This document shows positions 1 to 10,109 of a stretch of DNA of 29,049 nucleotides, piece after piece. The DNA is taken from the NCBI RefSeq assembly GCF_000003815.2, contig NC_049985.1, positions 690,430 through 719,478 of the forward strand, in the 5' to 3' direction. Below the pieces are notes generated by a model. It had not been told where the DNA came from. It was given only the letters and a program-made list of their open reading frames with translations, and did not search any database. Each line of letters opens with the position of its first letter. Within the stretch, counting starts at the first letter, position 1. This DNA is from Branchiostoma floridae. Taxonomy: Eukaryota > Chordata > Leptocardii > Amphioxiformes > Branchiostomatidae. The position numbers were made by a program, and so were the translations under genes.

Positions 1-2049
1 ATTTTTCCCACCAACCTCTGCTTGGAGAGTCGTTCTTGCCACATTCTCTTTGCGACTTGAATTTAAAATTTGACAGAGCGTTCAACGAAGTGTATAGAAA
101 AAATGACGATTTTTTTACGCGCTGTGTGTTTTGTTGTCTTTCAGTCACACTTTTGTATGAAATCGGATACCGTTACACAATCCGTTTTAGGTCGCAGTGA
201 GAGCGCAGCGCGATCTAGCCTCGGTACCACCTGAATAGCAAGCGAAAGGATTGAGCCAGCGACTGGTACTCAGGCTAGGCGCGATCGCCGTCTGGCACAA
301 ACGGAGCCTTACTCGGAAAGGCGGTCATCTCGGTTATACAATACAGACGTCATGATACAGACTAGTATCAGAGTCTGTAAATCTTGCAGTGAGCAACTTC
401 CGTCGCCCGTAGATATAGAATCATCATCATCATCATCGGTCGACGTGATCACACATAGAATAGATGTGTAATAGAGCGGAGTCGAGTATTGAGACATTCT
501 GATAATGATAAGTTTATAATGAATTAATGATATGTTCATTGCAAGTTCTTGTCCTAGGGCTAATTGTAAGTGACAAACACAACACTGACAAACAAAATCG
601 CAAATTTTCTCTGGATAATGAGTGGGTTCCGTGTGGGTTTTTTTCTGTCTGTAAGCGGGTAAAATTAGGATTATTAGGATTTAATTTACTCGCTCTTTTC
701 TTACTTGATCGTAGAAGGGACAGGTTTAAATGAATTGTGTTCAGTCTTCTACCATATTGTAGGTCCTGTTATGATAAGGCTGCATAATTAGTTCTATGTA
801 GTATTAGTGGAGTTAGGTATATATAGAATTCGATGGCGCTACACTCGGCCCACTCGAAACAGTTCGATTTATTCGAATGGAGCCCGTGTGATAACCCCGG
901 GCCGTACGGATAGTTATCACCCGGTCCGGAACACCCGTATCGAACGTTTTCGCGTCACAGGTATGACAAACAAGACATAAAAGTTGAATACTAGTATACA
1001 AGATACAAAACATGTATGTGCAACAAACCTGTCAGTCAGTAACAATCGCCGTGAAGAAACTTCGCAATGCCATGCCGCGATGCAAACTCCGCGGAGTGAC
1101 GAGAACCAGGAAACTGCCTTCGCTTTGCCTGATTCTGAATCTAGGTCCGCGGAGTTCATGCTGCACCCCTCCGCGGAGCTCATTCTGTGCCGTCCGCGCT
1201 CCGTCCAAATACGCAACTTTGGGCGCAAATCCAACAAAGAAAGTTTGTCTGGGGATGTTTTAGTTACTGTTGCAAGAATTCTTCCAGATCCGACCGGTGA
1301 ATCGATTTTTATGGCATCTATTCTAACTGCACTTAATTCCTATCCGCAAGTGGCAAGAGACACTTGAACCGGCTGCACTGAGCCTCTGACCGCAGCACTC
1401 AGCACAAACAAACGTACACGTCCGACACTCGCTCGAATGCCAAAACTTCCTACCCAATTCTGTCAGAAATAAACAAGCTTCCATCTAAAATCTTTCTTAT
1501 ATTAGATGGGGGCAATAACTAGAAATTTATCCTCTCCATAAACACACGATTTTGGTGCCCATTTTAATTTTGGGAAGGGACTCTTTGTCACCACTCGGAG
1601 TAATACAGACATACGAGACCACACTTTCTTGCGGCGGGAAACAAAGTTAGCGAAGGTTTTGCTGGGTTTTGCTCTTTCTTCTTCCACTGAGTTCCATACT
1701 TTTTCGGTTTTAGATTGTCGGGGTCGTACCCAACATACCTCCCAGGTACGTACGAAGAGCTTGTCTACTCTACAGTTAACAATTTTACCTATGAATAACT
1801 CGTAAAGTTGCAAATTATTTCATTTTTCACTTTGTATCACTGATCGCTAGCGTGACACTGTGTGCCAACATTTGTGATAATTTGTTCCAAAATCCTGCCT
1901 TTTAAGTAACTTTGACAGCAAGTTTCTGTCAGCAGCAACTTCAGAGAATATCTGGAACAGCACACAAACTACTAACGGTTGTTTTATCCTGCTGTTAAGT
2001 TGTAAAGGATGTAAAATGCTTCGATGTCTGAGAGAAAATAATTTTCTCG
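1..2049. other. Gene-poor stretch, no supported gene
   Basis: I see no gene that I can support here. The longest open frames (plus strand 984-1367 and antisense frames over the same bases) match no family I know. They coincide with a GC-richer patch carrying three copies of TCCGCGGAG near 1090-1175, which may explain the lack of stops. A short inverted pair GTGATAAC/GTTATCAC lies at 887-919. A foldback element at 215-278 is listed separately. Confidence 0.5.
215..278. mobile_element. 64-bp foldback micro-element with 7-bp flanking repeat
   Basis: The ends ctagcctcggtacca (215-229) and tggtactcaggctag (264-278) are inverted repeats of 15 bp with two mismatches. They are flanked directly by a perfect 7-bp direct repeat, gcgcgat (208-214 and 279-285), which reads as a target-site duplication. 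There is no coding capacity. The tip TAGCCTNGGTA resembles the ends of the 96-bp element at 26515-26610. The element type is inferred; the repeats are seen directly. Confidence 0.55.
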
Positions 2050-2057
2050 GTGTAGAC

Positions 2058-2530
2058 TAGGGCTGGGTACCGGTACAGAAAATTCAGGTCCAGGTCCGGT
2101 TCAGGTCCAAAGGATCAGGTCCCGGTCCGGACCTGAACCTGGACCTGACTCAGTATGTGAAAACTTATGAATGCACAATACTCAGAACAATGGTCCATTC
2201 CGCTACGAAGAAATCTGTTTAGTGGATAGATGGGGTCATGAGTCCCACTGGCGTTTTAAGTCGTACAAGGATATAACTGCCACTATACGATTGACTGTAA
2301 AACTTGGTAGAGATTACAATGAACTGTACTCTACTTCGCTCTTGTTATTTTCTTCAATCTGTAATACCCAAACATGTGAATTTCTGCCGATTAACCTCTT
2401 CATTTTCTAGTAAATCTAACATCCGGTCCAACATCCGGTTCACCGTATTTTTACAGGTCCGGTTTTTCTGGACCGGTCCAATAAGAAAAACCGGTTTTGT
2501 ACCGGTACACTGTACCGGTACCCAGCCCTA
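2058..2530. mobile_element. hAT-like MITE, 473 bp, perfect TIRs and 8-bp TSD
   Basis: The element starts tagggctgggtaccggtac and ends with its exact reverse complement; TIR identity extends at least 21 bp. The 8 bases before it (gtgtagac, 2050-2057) are repeated exactly after it (2531-2538). An 8-bp TSD with a TAGGG/CAGGG-type tip is the hAT superfamily signature. The interior repeats GGTCC/ACCGGT-rich motifs in both orientations. The short open frames inside show no transposase motif, so it is non-autonomous. The perfect TSD and TIRs suggest a fairly young insertion. Confidence 0.85.
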
Positions 2531-2819
2531 GTGTAGACGCTGTGGCGAAGGTCTGTATAGGGTTACAGATACTTCGAAGTATTTGTCAACATTAGAAACA
2601 CTTCCATGACGAAATGAAAACAAGAAGATAAACTTTCTATATTCCCAAGTGTCTATATTCCCGTATTTGATTTGTGCAGTGAAACCGGAATTTCGGTGTT
2701 AAAAATGGGAAGTTAACTCGAGTTGAAGTATTCCGTAAACCCTACATGCGCCCCAAAGACGAGCTTCCCGCATATTAGTACATCTGGTTGCTATCATTGA
2801 GGAATGGCTGGTGTATGGG

Positions 2820-3140
2820 GAAAGTTCAATAACTTTTGCTCATCACATGTGAAGTCATGGGAGGTTCAATAACTGTTGCTCATTTGGTTTTATTCATTGA
2901 TTCAGTCTAGGGAGATCCACTAACTGTTGTTCGTGTAGTTTTCTTGAATTAGGTGGCTTCAGGGATTGGTTCACTATCTTATCTGTTGTACTACTTGTCA
3001 TTTTGTATGATGGAGGATTCACAGAAGGTTCACTATTTCTGTTCAAGTTTTTTTTAATAAATGCACAGGAGTCAGGGGGACGTTTAATAATTCAGTAACT
3101 GTTGATCATGTAGCTTTGCCCAATGAAGCCAAGTACCCTT
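2820..3140. repeat. Degenerate tandem repeat, units ~45-65 bp
   Basis: Five or six diverged units start with variants of gttcaataactgttgctcat (about 2823, 2873, 2918, 2962, 3024 and 3091). Each is followed by a T-rich stretch. The units vary in length and are too diverged to set a consensus by eye. Confidence 0.5.
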
Positions 3141-3303
3141 TACACCATCCTCCGTCTTACTTCTGCGTACTTCAATAAAATGACTAAATAGGAAGTCTGA
3201 TAAAAACGACTAAAAAAACATTAAAAAGCAGCCGGAGGCTAACCTAGCTTGGAGAGTAGGGAAAAGGTAGAGTATTTAGTGAAACTACAGAGATAGATAC
3301 TCC

Positions 3304-3377
3304 TTTACACTCCAGTAAGAGTGTAACTGTAAGAGAATATTTTTAAATATTCCTTTACACTCTTACTGGAGTGTAAA
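3304..3377. repeat. Near-perfect hairpin with ~23-bp arms
   Basis: The left arm (3304-3326) contains tacactccagtaagagtgta and the right arm (about 3354-3377) contains its exact reverse complement, separated by an AT-rich loop of ~27 nt. Each arm is itself nearly palindromic (tttacactc ... gagtgtaaa). The AT-rich loop and nested symmetry could form a cruciform or mark a small foldback element. I found no clear target duplication. Confidence 0.6.
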
Positions 3378-3419
3378 AGAAGTGTATGCTTTCTACTCAC
3401 TCTTTTGTTTTCTGTTTCT

Positions 3420-3869
3420 CAGAGGCAATCTGTAGTCCAGTAGAACTGCCTACCCTGCTTCGTTACAGGGAAAGTGAGACTCTCCTGTGTTTGTGAAGAC
3501 ATCAGTTCTGTTGTTGTAAGACTTCAGACTGCAGCATCAAACAGTATCTTGCAGGTAACGATTTTGCCACACATACAATAAGCTGATGAAAGTTACAAAA
3601 TTACAAATTTGTCTTTCACATTGTTCCAACCATTTTGTATGAGTATCTTATCTGGATGATTTTATCTGTACAAATTTAACAAATTTGTCAGTGTCATAAT
3701 ATTCAGTATCAAACTCTCCAGTGACAACTTTTGTTTTCTGTTACCCACTGGATCCCACAGTCCAGTAGGACTGCTTACCCTGCTGAAAAGGAAAGTAGCG
3801 AGGCTTCTCCTGTGTTCTTGCAGACATCAGTACTAGTTCTCTGTTGTTGACTGTGTCCAAGATATCTTC
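3420..3869. repeat. Direct duplication of a ~320-bp module (unit 1 and start of unit 2)
   Basis: Unit 1 (about 3405-3725) and unit 2 (from about 3726) share, in order: a ttttgttttctg start, agtccagtagaactgc, ctaccctgct, a gaggctctcctgtgtt-like block, agacatcagt, ctgttgttg and the site tatcttgcaggtaa. In unit 2 the last site is split by the LINE at 3870-6221 and resumes at 6234 (ccaggtaataac, then acatacaataag, as in unit 1 near 3573). Unit 2 then continues to about 6302 and again from 9400. Unit 1 is therefore an empty-site reference for both insertions. Confidence 0.65.
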
Positions 3870-3871
3870 GG

Positions 3872-6043
3872 CATAGCCTCTGTCTTGACCTTGCCAATCC
3901 AACTTCTAACCCCAAGAAATGGTGGTCAGTTTCCAAGGAAATCTTTCTTGGCAAGGCGGACCGGGTTCTGCCCTCTTTACTTGAGAATGGAAATGTTATG
4001 ACAGACGACAAGGCCAAGGCCGATATTCTTAACAACTACTTTGCATCTCAAACGTACCTGAATACCGATGGCGCCTCTTTCCCAAACTTTGTACCCAGAA
4101 CAGAACTAGCTCTCAATTCAATTAATTGTTGCCCCGCAAATGTCTACAGTGTACTGTCAAACCTCAATATAAACAAGGCCACAGGGCCTGATGGACTAAG
4201 TAATAGGCTTCTGAAGTGTATAGCACCTTCAATAGCACAACCACTGTCGCATTTGTTTAATGTTTCATTAGAATACGGCTGTTTTCCGTCAATTTGGAAA
4301 TTTTCAAATGTTGTCCCTGTGTATAAAAAAGGTGATAAGCAGGCCAAAGAAAACTATAGGCCTATTTCACTCCTGTGCTGTGTGTCCAAAGTGTTTGAAC
4401 GGATAGTTTATGCCCCATTATCTGCGTACTTACATGGCAACAACCTGCTAACCGATCGAAATTCTGGATTTACCCCCGGAGACTCAACAGTTAATTCATT
4501 GACACACCTTGTTCATAAGCTGCACAAAGCAGTAGACCAAGGTTTTGAAGTACGCACCGTTTTCTTGGACATATCAAAAGCTTTTGATAAGGTATGGCAC
4601 GATGGTCTCCTTTTCAAATTAAGCCAATTAGGGATATCTGGTTCACTTCTTCAATGGATACAATCTTATCTCACAAATCGGAAGCAGAGAGTTGTCATTA
4701 ATGGGGCATGTTCCGACTGTCCCACAGGGGTCGCTTTTGGGCCCACTCCTTTTCCTAGTTTTTATTAACGATCTAGTGGACAACTTGCAAACTGATGCCA
4801 ATCTTTTTGCTGATGACACGTTTCTTGTGGAAGTAGTTTTGGATCCGCTCGTCTCAGCAAATAGATTGAACCATGATCTTAGAATGGTGGGTGAATGGTC
4901 GGACCAGTGGCTGGTAACTTTTAATCCCCTTAAAACTGAACTGATGACATTCTCCATGAAAAGGGTCAAAGTCTATCACCCACCATTAGTGTTTAAAGGA
5001 GTTGTGCTTAAGGAAGTTGACTCTCACAAGCATTTGGGCTTAAACTTGAAACGTGACTTGTCCTGGTCATATCACGTGTCTACATTGATTACCAAGGCAA
5101 TGAAGCAAATCAATCTTCTGAAGAGGATATCATATTTTGTTCCTCGGGGAACATTAGAAACTCTGTATGTCACTATGATTCGTCCATTACTTGAATATGC
5201 TGACATTGTTTGGTGTGGCCTTCTCGGCAAAGATTGTGATCTTCTTGAGTCTGTCCAGATGGCCGCGGCACGAGTTTGTACCGGAGCCATGAGAGGCACT
5301 AAACATGAGAGCTTGTTAGCCGAGGTTGCATGGGACACACTAGCGGACAGAAGGAAAAAGCACCAGTTGATTCAGTTTTGGAAAATTATGAATTGGGCTC
5401 GCACCACTGTACTTACATAATATTATCCCTCCNNNNNNNNNNNNNNNNNNNNNNNNNNNNNNNNNNNNNNNNNNNNNNNNNNNNNNNNNNNNNNNNNNNN
5501 NNNNNNNNNNNNNNNNNNNNNNNNNNNNNNNNCCATTGCCTGTAAAACTGAAAAGTATAAAAAGATACCTTCTACCTTCAAACTGTTCACTTGTGGAATG
5601 AACTGCCTACGAATGCTAAAGCGTCCCTTTCGATCAACACTTTCAAAAAAGAGCTGGACTCACTATTCAACAAGTCGACAAAATACTCCCATTTCTCTCA
5701 TGGCCAAGGTCGTTCCGCAGTTCATCTTACAAGGCTCCGTCTAAACTTCAGTCAGTTAAACTACCATCTATTTCAACACCATTGTATTGATTATCCTACA
5801 TGTAAATGCGGCTATCATTGTGAAACAACCGAACATTATCTACTACACTGCACACTCTATACTAGCCAAAGAAGTTCTTTGTTATCGGCTGTCTCAAATA
5901 TTATAGTAGACCTAAAGCACCTCAACGACACTACTTTATGTACTTTACTGTTATCAGGATCAACATCTCTCTCACATCAACAGAACTGTAACATTTTTGA
6001 TCTTGTCATTACCTATATCCATTGTACAGGCAGGTTCTCCTAA
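3872..6043 (+). pseudogene. LINE ORF2 relic: reverse transcriptase plus C-terminal CCHC-type tail
   Basis: It reads in frame from 3872 through an NPKKWW segment into the RT palm and fingers: GPDGLSNRLLK, ENYRPISLL, VFLDISKAFDKVWH, then PQGSLLGPLLF, FINDL and the catalytic LFADDTF (about 4809-4829). The C-terminal part includes WNELP and CKCGYHCETTEHYLLHC, a knuckle typical of Jockey/CR1-like ORF2 ends. Frame 2 switches to frame 3 near 4720-4735, where about 20 nt seem lost between the INGACSD and VPQGS motifs. A 1-nt insertion near 5393 (N-G-L-A-P context) shifts it again, and another shift lies near 5565 after the gap. The stop follows at 6041-6043. It is a dead copy. The clade is assigned from motif style only. 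Confidence 0.85.
5433..5532. other. Assembly gap, 100 N, inside the LINE
   Basis: Exactly 100 N, a conventional placeholder. The true size is unknown. Some ORF2 C-terminal codons are missing here. Confidence 0.95.
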
Positions 6044-6399
6044 TTGATTCAGCACCAACTTGTCCTGTTTAAATTTATTTTTCTGTTATCCATTTTGTAC
6101 TTATGTATGTAATGTCGTTTACTATTCTTGTTTTATGCGTATGTTTCTTGAGTAGAAGGCTTAATATAAGCAATTTGTGCTTTCCGCCTCATACTCGCAA
6201 AATATATGTGAATAAATAAAACAAGATATCTTCCAGGTAATAACAAATTAACATATTATTATACATACAATAAGGCAATGACAATCCATGCAAAAATTAC
6301 AAAAACTAGAAAGGCCGACATTTGCTTGAGAGCAAATACAGCATATTTCAGCCATCTCCCTCCCCATGCAACAATAGGCTATTTCAAAATCACCCATTT

Positions 6400-7095
6400 G
6401 AAAAATCACTTTTACTAATGACGGTTTAACCCAAAAATGAATCTTACAAAATTCCCCCGTTCAAGAATGGACTCCAGTGCACCCTATGTGAATTTGCACA
6501 ATAGACCAGTCCAGAAATACTCCCACTGAAACCTTGGCCTTTTGAATAAGAAACCAAATCCAAAATTGAATTTAGCAAAAAAGGTCCCAGTGCATGAAAA
6601 TATATGTATAATAGACCAGTCTAAAAACACTTCCACTAAAAATTGAATTTTGAATCATCACCCGTTCAAAACTGAATTTGAAAAAATCCCCCTTCCGTGT
6701 GCAAAAAATGGACTCTTCCATGTAAAGTAGAGCAGTCCAAAAATACATCCGCTAAGATAGGACTTTGACATAATCACTGAAGTCCAAAAAATGGATTTTT
6801 AAAAAAGCCCCCTCTATGTAAGAATGGACTCTTCCAGAACACCCATGTAAAATTGCAAATTAGACCAGTCCAAAAATAACCTTACTGAAAGACTTTGACA
6901 AACTAGAAGTCACCAAAGTCCAAAATATGAATTTTGAAAAATCCCCCCTCCGTGCGAGAATAGACTCTTCCAGCACACATTCTGTAAAATTGCAAAATAG
7001 ACCTGTCCAAAAATACATCCACTGAAAGACTTCACCAGTCCAATGATGAATTTAAAAAAATGAACCCCTCCGTGTAAGAATGGACTCTTCCAGAT
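6400..7095. repeat. Degenerate satellite, period ~110-140 bp, about five units
   Basis: Recurring blocks keep a constant order: gaatggactcttccag (near 6470, 6706, 6823, 6957 and 7077), then aattgcaaaatagaccagtcc (about 6493, 6608, 6728, 6860 and 6998), aaaaatac(a)tccactgaaa, and a 'caaagtccaaaa...tgaatttt' stretch ending in aaaaatcccccctccgtg. The period varies through small indels. No gene is seen. Confidence 0.7.
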
Positions 7096-7197
7096 AACAC
7101 CGGGCTCGCTGATTGGCTGCCACCCCCCCCCCTCTTTAGGATATAGATTCAGGCTAAGTGATTGGTTACCTATCTAATTAGATTGAATAGACATATA

Positions 7198-8607
7198 CTG
7201 TAATTCTTGAAATTCTCGCGTCTGGAAATTATAGCGTTTTTGGGAAAATGGAGTAACTCGCGTCACTTAATTTTAGCGTTGTGAAGGAGGCGCTAAATTT
7301 TCAGTCGGATGTGTGAAAAAATAGCATAAATATTACCAAAACCCTCGGTAGTTTACATGCCTAAAGTCCGAAAAATACATGACTAGAAATAACATACACG
7401 CCGGCGGTGCGTGTGGTTCTGAATAATAAACAACTTACGGACGCGGTGATTTCAAAACGCGCTTGACGGCCGCCGACTCTGGCCGGCCGGCGGCCCGCTA
7501 AATTTTGGCGGACATAGCCGACCCAACGACGACAACAGCCCACTTGATACTGCTGTCGTGAATAAGGAAGCCGAGAAAGCCATACAGGCGGCGAACAGCG
7601 AGAAAAAACGTAGCGGGAACCACCACCATACTCCGGAAGCAGGACCAAGATTGCGAAATTTGGTAGCGAAAACTTGTGAGGGACGTCAGCGAATCTCGAA
7701 TCGGCCACGCATTCGATCAAAAAGACGTTTCTGGAAGAAGTCGCCCACCATGGAACGAACAAGATCGCAAACTTTTCACACACGAAAAACATCGCCAGAC
7801 TTGAAGGTTGTCGACCTCGATGCGGCGCCGCAGAAATAATTTTGTGAGATCCATGCGGCGCACGGTCGGCGCCATTTTGAAACTTGATTGTTGTTGTTTG
7901 TACGCTTGGGTGGCGGCGGATTCTTGTAATTCCGAATTGTTCGTAGCTCACAAAAAAAACACGCCATACATATTGGGCTTTGACGCTATGAATTTGACTG
8001 TATTTCTGCCTAGAAATTCGTAGATTTACACCAAATATTCCGTAGTGGCTTTGTATTTTTTTCTGCGACGCCATTTTTGCTGTTGTTGTCTGCACGCTAA
8101 GATGACGCGGACATTTTCTAAGTCTTGTGTAACATCGTAGCACAACGTGAGCTTCGGAACTGTTTTGTATATTTTATGGACAAACTTCTAAATCGTAGCG
8201 TAGAATAATATTGATAAATACGCAATTGGTAAATATGCAGCTCAGCTCGTAACGAATTTGTGTTGTTTGCGTCAGCATGCTTTCACTGCATTTTGTAAAA
8301 GAAATGACGACAAACTTTCCATTTAAATATATGTTTTATTTCTTGAAGAACGACGAACTTCTTGTTCCTGTGTGAATTACTAGGGTAATGTGTGCACGTT
8401 TTTGTAAAGGACAAGAGTTAGATCGTGACCGTATATACTAAGTATTAAATAAACAAAACCAGAAATCGGCGCCGCGACATTTTTAGAGGGTGGGGGGCGG
8501 TGGTGAATTCGCGTAATGAAAAAGTCGCGTAATGAAAATTTAGCGCTCGACTAGTGGGCGCTAAAAACGCTAAAATTAAGTTACCGCAATAAAATCAAGA
8601 ATTACAG
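7198..8607. mobile_element. 1.41-kb TIR element flanked by TA
   Basis: The left end ctgtaattcttga (7198-7210) is exactly inverted at 8595-8607. Subterminal blocks are inverted too: acttaattttagcgtt at ~7264-7279, and cgctaaaattaag plus aaaatttagcgct near 8535-8583. TA dinucleotides flank both sides (7196-7197 and 8608-8609), as for Tc1/mariner-type insertion, although TA alone is weak evidence. The interior is GC- and CpG-rich near 7400-7900, unlike the AT-rich surroundings, and carries a long minus-strand open frame. Confidence 0.6.
7361..8143 (-). CDS. Unrecognised open frame inside TIR element
   Basis: This 260-codon minus-strand frame lies within the 1.41-kb TIR element. I recognise no transposase signature or other domain. 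A usable start would be the ATG at 8072-8074 in an AAAATGGCG context, giving about 238 residues. The segment just upstream (agcgt-c-acaacaacag-aaaatggcg) recurs about 200 bp downstream (7868-7919). In protein terms RHxSVQTTTxK is seen twice in the same frame. Basic and Cys/Arg-rich composition may simply reflect GC-rich DNA. It may be non-coding; confidence is low. Confidence 0.2.
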   Translation of the reverse strand: MLRCYTRLRKCPRHLSVQTTTAKMASQKKIQSHYGIFGVNLRISRQKYSQIHSVKAQYVWRVFFVSYEQFGITRIRRHPSVQTTTIKFQNGADRAPHGSHKIISAAPHRGRQPSSLAMFFVCEKFAILFVPWWATSSRNVFLIECVADSRFADVPHKFSLPNFAILVLLPEYGGGSRYVFSRCSPPVWLSRLPYSRQQYQVGCCRRWVGYVRQNLAGRRPARVGGRQARFEITASVSCLLFRTTRTAGVYVISSHVFFGL

Positions 8608-8609
8608 TA

Positions 8610-9355
8610 TGCCAGTAGGTGCAATCTGCAGCTGGGGGTCAACGACCTTAAGGTCATTGACCCCTCTGGCTATTGGAAAATGACAAAACAATCCCCAAAT
8701 ATATCATTTTGACGTAGTCTATGACAAAAATTATACATGTGTCATTTGAATAAATGTCTAGTGCACCCTTTTACCAAAATTTGGGTCATTTGGTTTTAAA
8801 ACCAGAGCACAAGAGCCAAAAGTGTACTTTTTGGTCATAAAATGGCCAAATAATCGCAAAATTAAGCATTTTGTTGTACTGTATACCTCAAGTGTTATTG
8901 AATCCATGTGCGCATATGTCTAGGGCACTCCTATACTAAATTTCAGGTCATCTGGTTCTAAAACCAAGGTACAGGAGCCAAAAGTGTCCTTTTTTGGTAA
9001 AAAAATGACAAAAAAATCGCAAAAATAAGCATTTCGTTATACTGTACACCAAAACTGATATTGAATCTATATGGGGGACTTATCAAGGCACATCTGTGCC
9101 AAATTTCAACTAATTCGGTTATAATACCAGGGTACAGGGGGCCCAAATATACAGTTTTGGTCTTAAGATGACCAAAAACCCTTAATAAAATCATTTAAGA
9201 GACAGATATGGAAAAAATGAAAAAAACGTCCGAGGGTATTGGCCCACTCTACCCTTGTGCCAAATTTCAAGTCATTCGGTTGAGGAACAACGGAGATACC
9301 GTGTTCTGAAGATTTGACAGGAGAAAGAAAGAAAGAAAGAAAGAAAGAAACATTA
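8610..9355. repeat. Diverged ~160-bp tandem array ending in (GAAA)n
   Basis: Three to four units each carry ccaaatttcaggtcattcgg, a 'taaaaccagggtacaggagcc' block, a caaaagtgt-acttttggt block, and a 'tcgcaaaattaagcattt' block. Starts are near 8763, 8925, 9089 and 9245, spaced 155-165 bp. The array is followed by a (GAAA)7 microsatellite at about 9322-9350. A palindrome, ttcaccatacctatggtatgg, lies at about 9370-9390. It resembles dispersed repeat families of marine invertebrates; this is recognised by pattern only. Confidence 0.65.
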
Positions 9356-9587
9356 CGAATACAATATATTTCACCATACCTATGGTATGGCTGAAATATA
9401 AAAATTGCAATTTGTCCTCATTATTCCAACCATTTATCATGAGTATGGTCCAGAAAAAAAATGTTATGTTTCCAGGTACGGTCCTTAGAAAATTGGGTTT
9501 TTAATTTTTTTTGCCGGGGCGCCGCAGGCGCCCGGCTTTGTCCCCGGTTTAATGGTTCGTCCTTGGATGGGTCTGCTATGGTCGCAA

Positions 9588-9703
9588 AATGTACCGTGCG
9601 TTTTTACGACAATTCTCAGCCCTTCTCAGCCCTTCAAATAAACGCAATGTACCGTGCGTTTTTACGACAATTCTCAGCCCTTCTTAGCCCTTCAAATAAA
9701 CGT
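9588..9703. repeat. 58-bp tandem duplication (two copies)
   Basis: Two consecutive 58-bp copies start with aatgtaccgtgcgttttta (9588 and 9646). They differ at one or two positions (ctcagccc versus cttagccc). The near identity implies a recent duplication. Just upstream, about 9510-9535, is a GC-rich hairpin (ggcgccgcaggcgcc). Confidence 0.8.
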
Positions 9704-9874
9704 TGTAAGAATACTGTTTATCCATGACCTCTACTCGTACAGAAAACATTGCAGCGCTCATTAGCAAAGTCTAGGAAAGGAAAATGTTTCTTGATTTGCA
9801 GTAAAACACTGGTCATGTAACATTTGAGGAGTTGTCGTTAAATCGCACGGTTCATTTTGCGATAGCGTTGACGG

Positions 9875-10099
9875 GTCCGGGTATTTAGCGGAATAACCCG
9901 GAATAACCCGGAATAACCCGGAATAACCTTAATAAAGGATGAAAGCTACCGAAATACAGTGTGCTTTGATAAGTTAAGATCGCAGAATGCAATATTTTGG
10001 CATAAAATAATGTATATATGGCCATGGGAACAAGAAATATTACGGTTATTCCGGGTTATTCCGGGTCATTTCGGGTTATTCCGGTAAATACCCTCACGG
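9875..10099. mobile_element. Foldback element built from a 10-bp unit, flanked by 10-bp direct repeat
   Basis: The left arm has four exact copies of cggaataacc (9889-9928). The right arm has four inverted copies, ggttattccg (10044-10083), the third with two substitutions. Outer blocks gggtattta and taaataccc are also inverted. The whole is flanked by gcgttgacgg at 9865-9874 and 10100-10109, a probable target-site duplication. There is no coding capacity. The ~115-bp centre is AT-rich. Confidence 0.65.
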
Positions 10100-10109
10100 G
10101 CGTTGACGG

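Larger units (their letters stand above)
3870..6221 (+). mobile_element. 5'-truncated non-LTR retrotransposon (LINE, Jockey/CR1-like)
   Basis: The insertion is bounded by a 12-bp target-site duplication, caagatatcttc, at 3858-3869 and 6222-6233. It begins inside ORF2, just upstream of the reverse transcriptase domain, so the 5' part (endonuclease and any ORF1) is missing, as usual for target-primed insertion. It ends with a short A-rich tail (aataaataaaa). An N gap at 5433-5532 interrupts it. The sister module at 3420-3740 lacks the element at the equivalent point, which confirms the boundaries. Confidence 0.85.
6303..9399. mobile_element. ~3.1-kb composite insertion between 11-bp direct repeats
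   Basis: The block lies between aaaaattacaa (6292-6302) and aaaaattgcaa (9400-9410). These join up when compared with the intact sister module near 3597-3610, which continues with tttgtc and ttccaaccattt, as at 9411-9433. Near the outer ends, atatttcagccat (about 6344-6356) is inverted as atggctgaaatat (about 9386-9398). Inside are a ~125-bp satellite, a TIR element and a ~160-bp array. Whether it arrived as one element or grew by nested insertions cannot be decided by eye. Confidence 0.5.

Noticed and set aside
917-1367. Overlapping 106- and 127-codon frames on opposite strands
   Set aside because: No recognisable protein. They coincide with a GC-richer patch, and neither has splice or promoter support.
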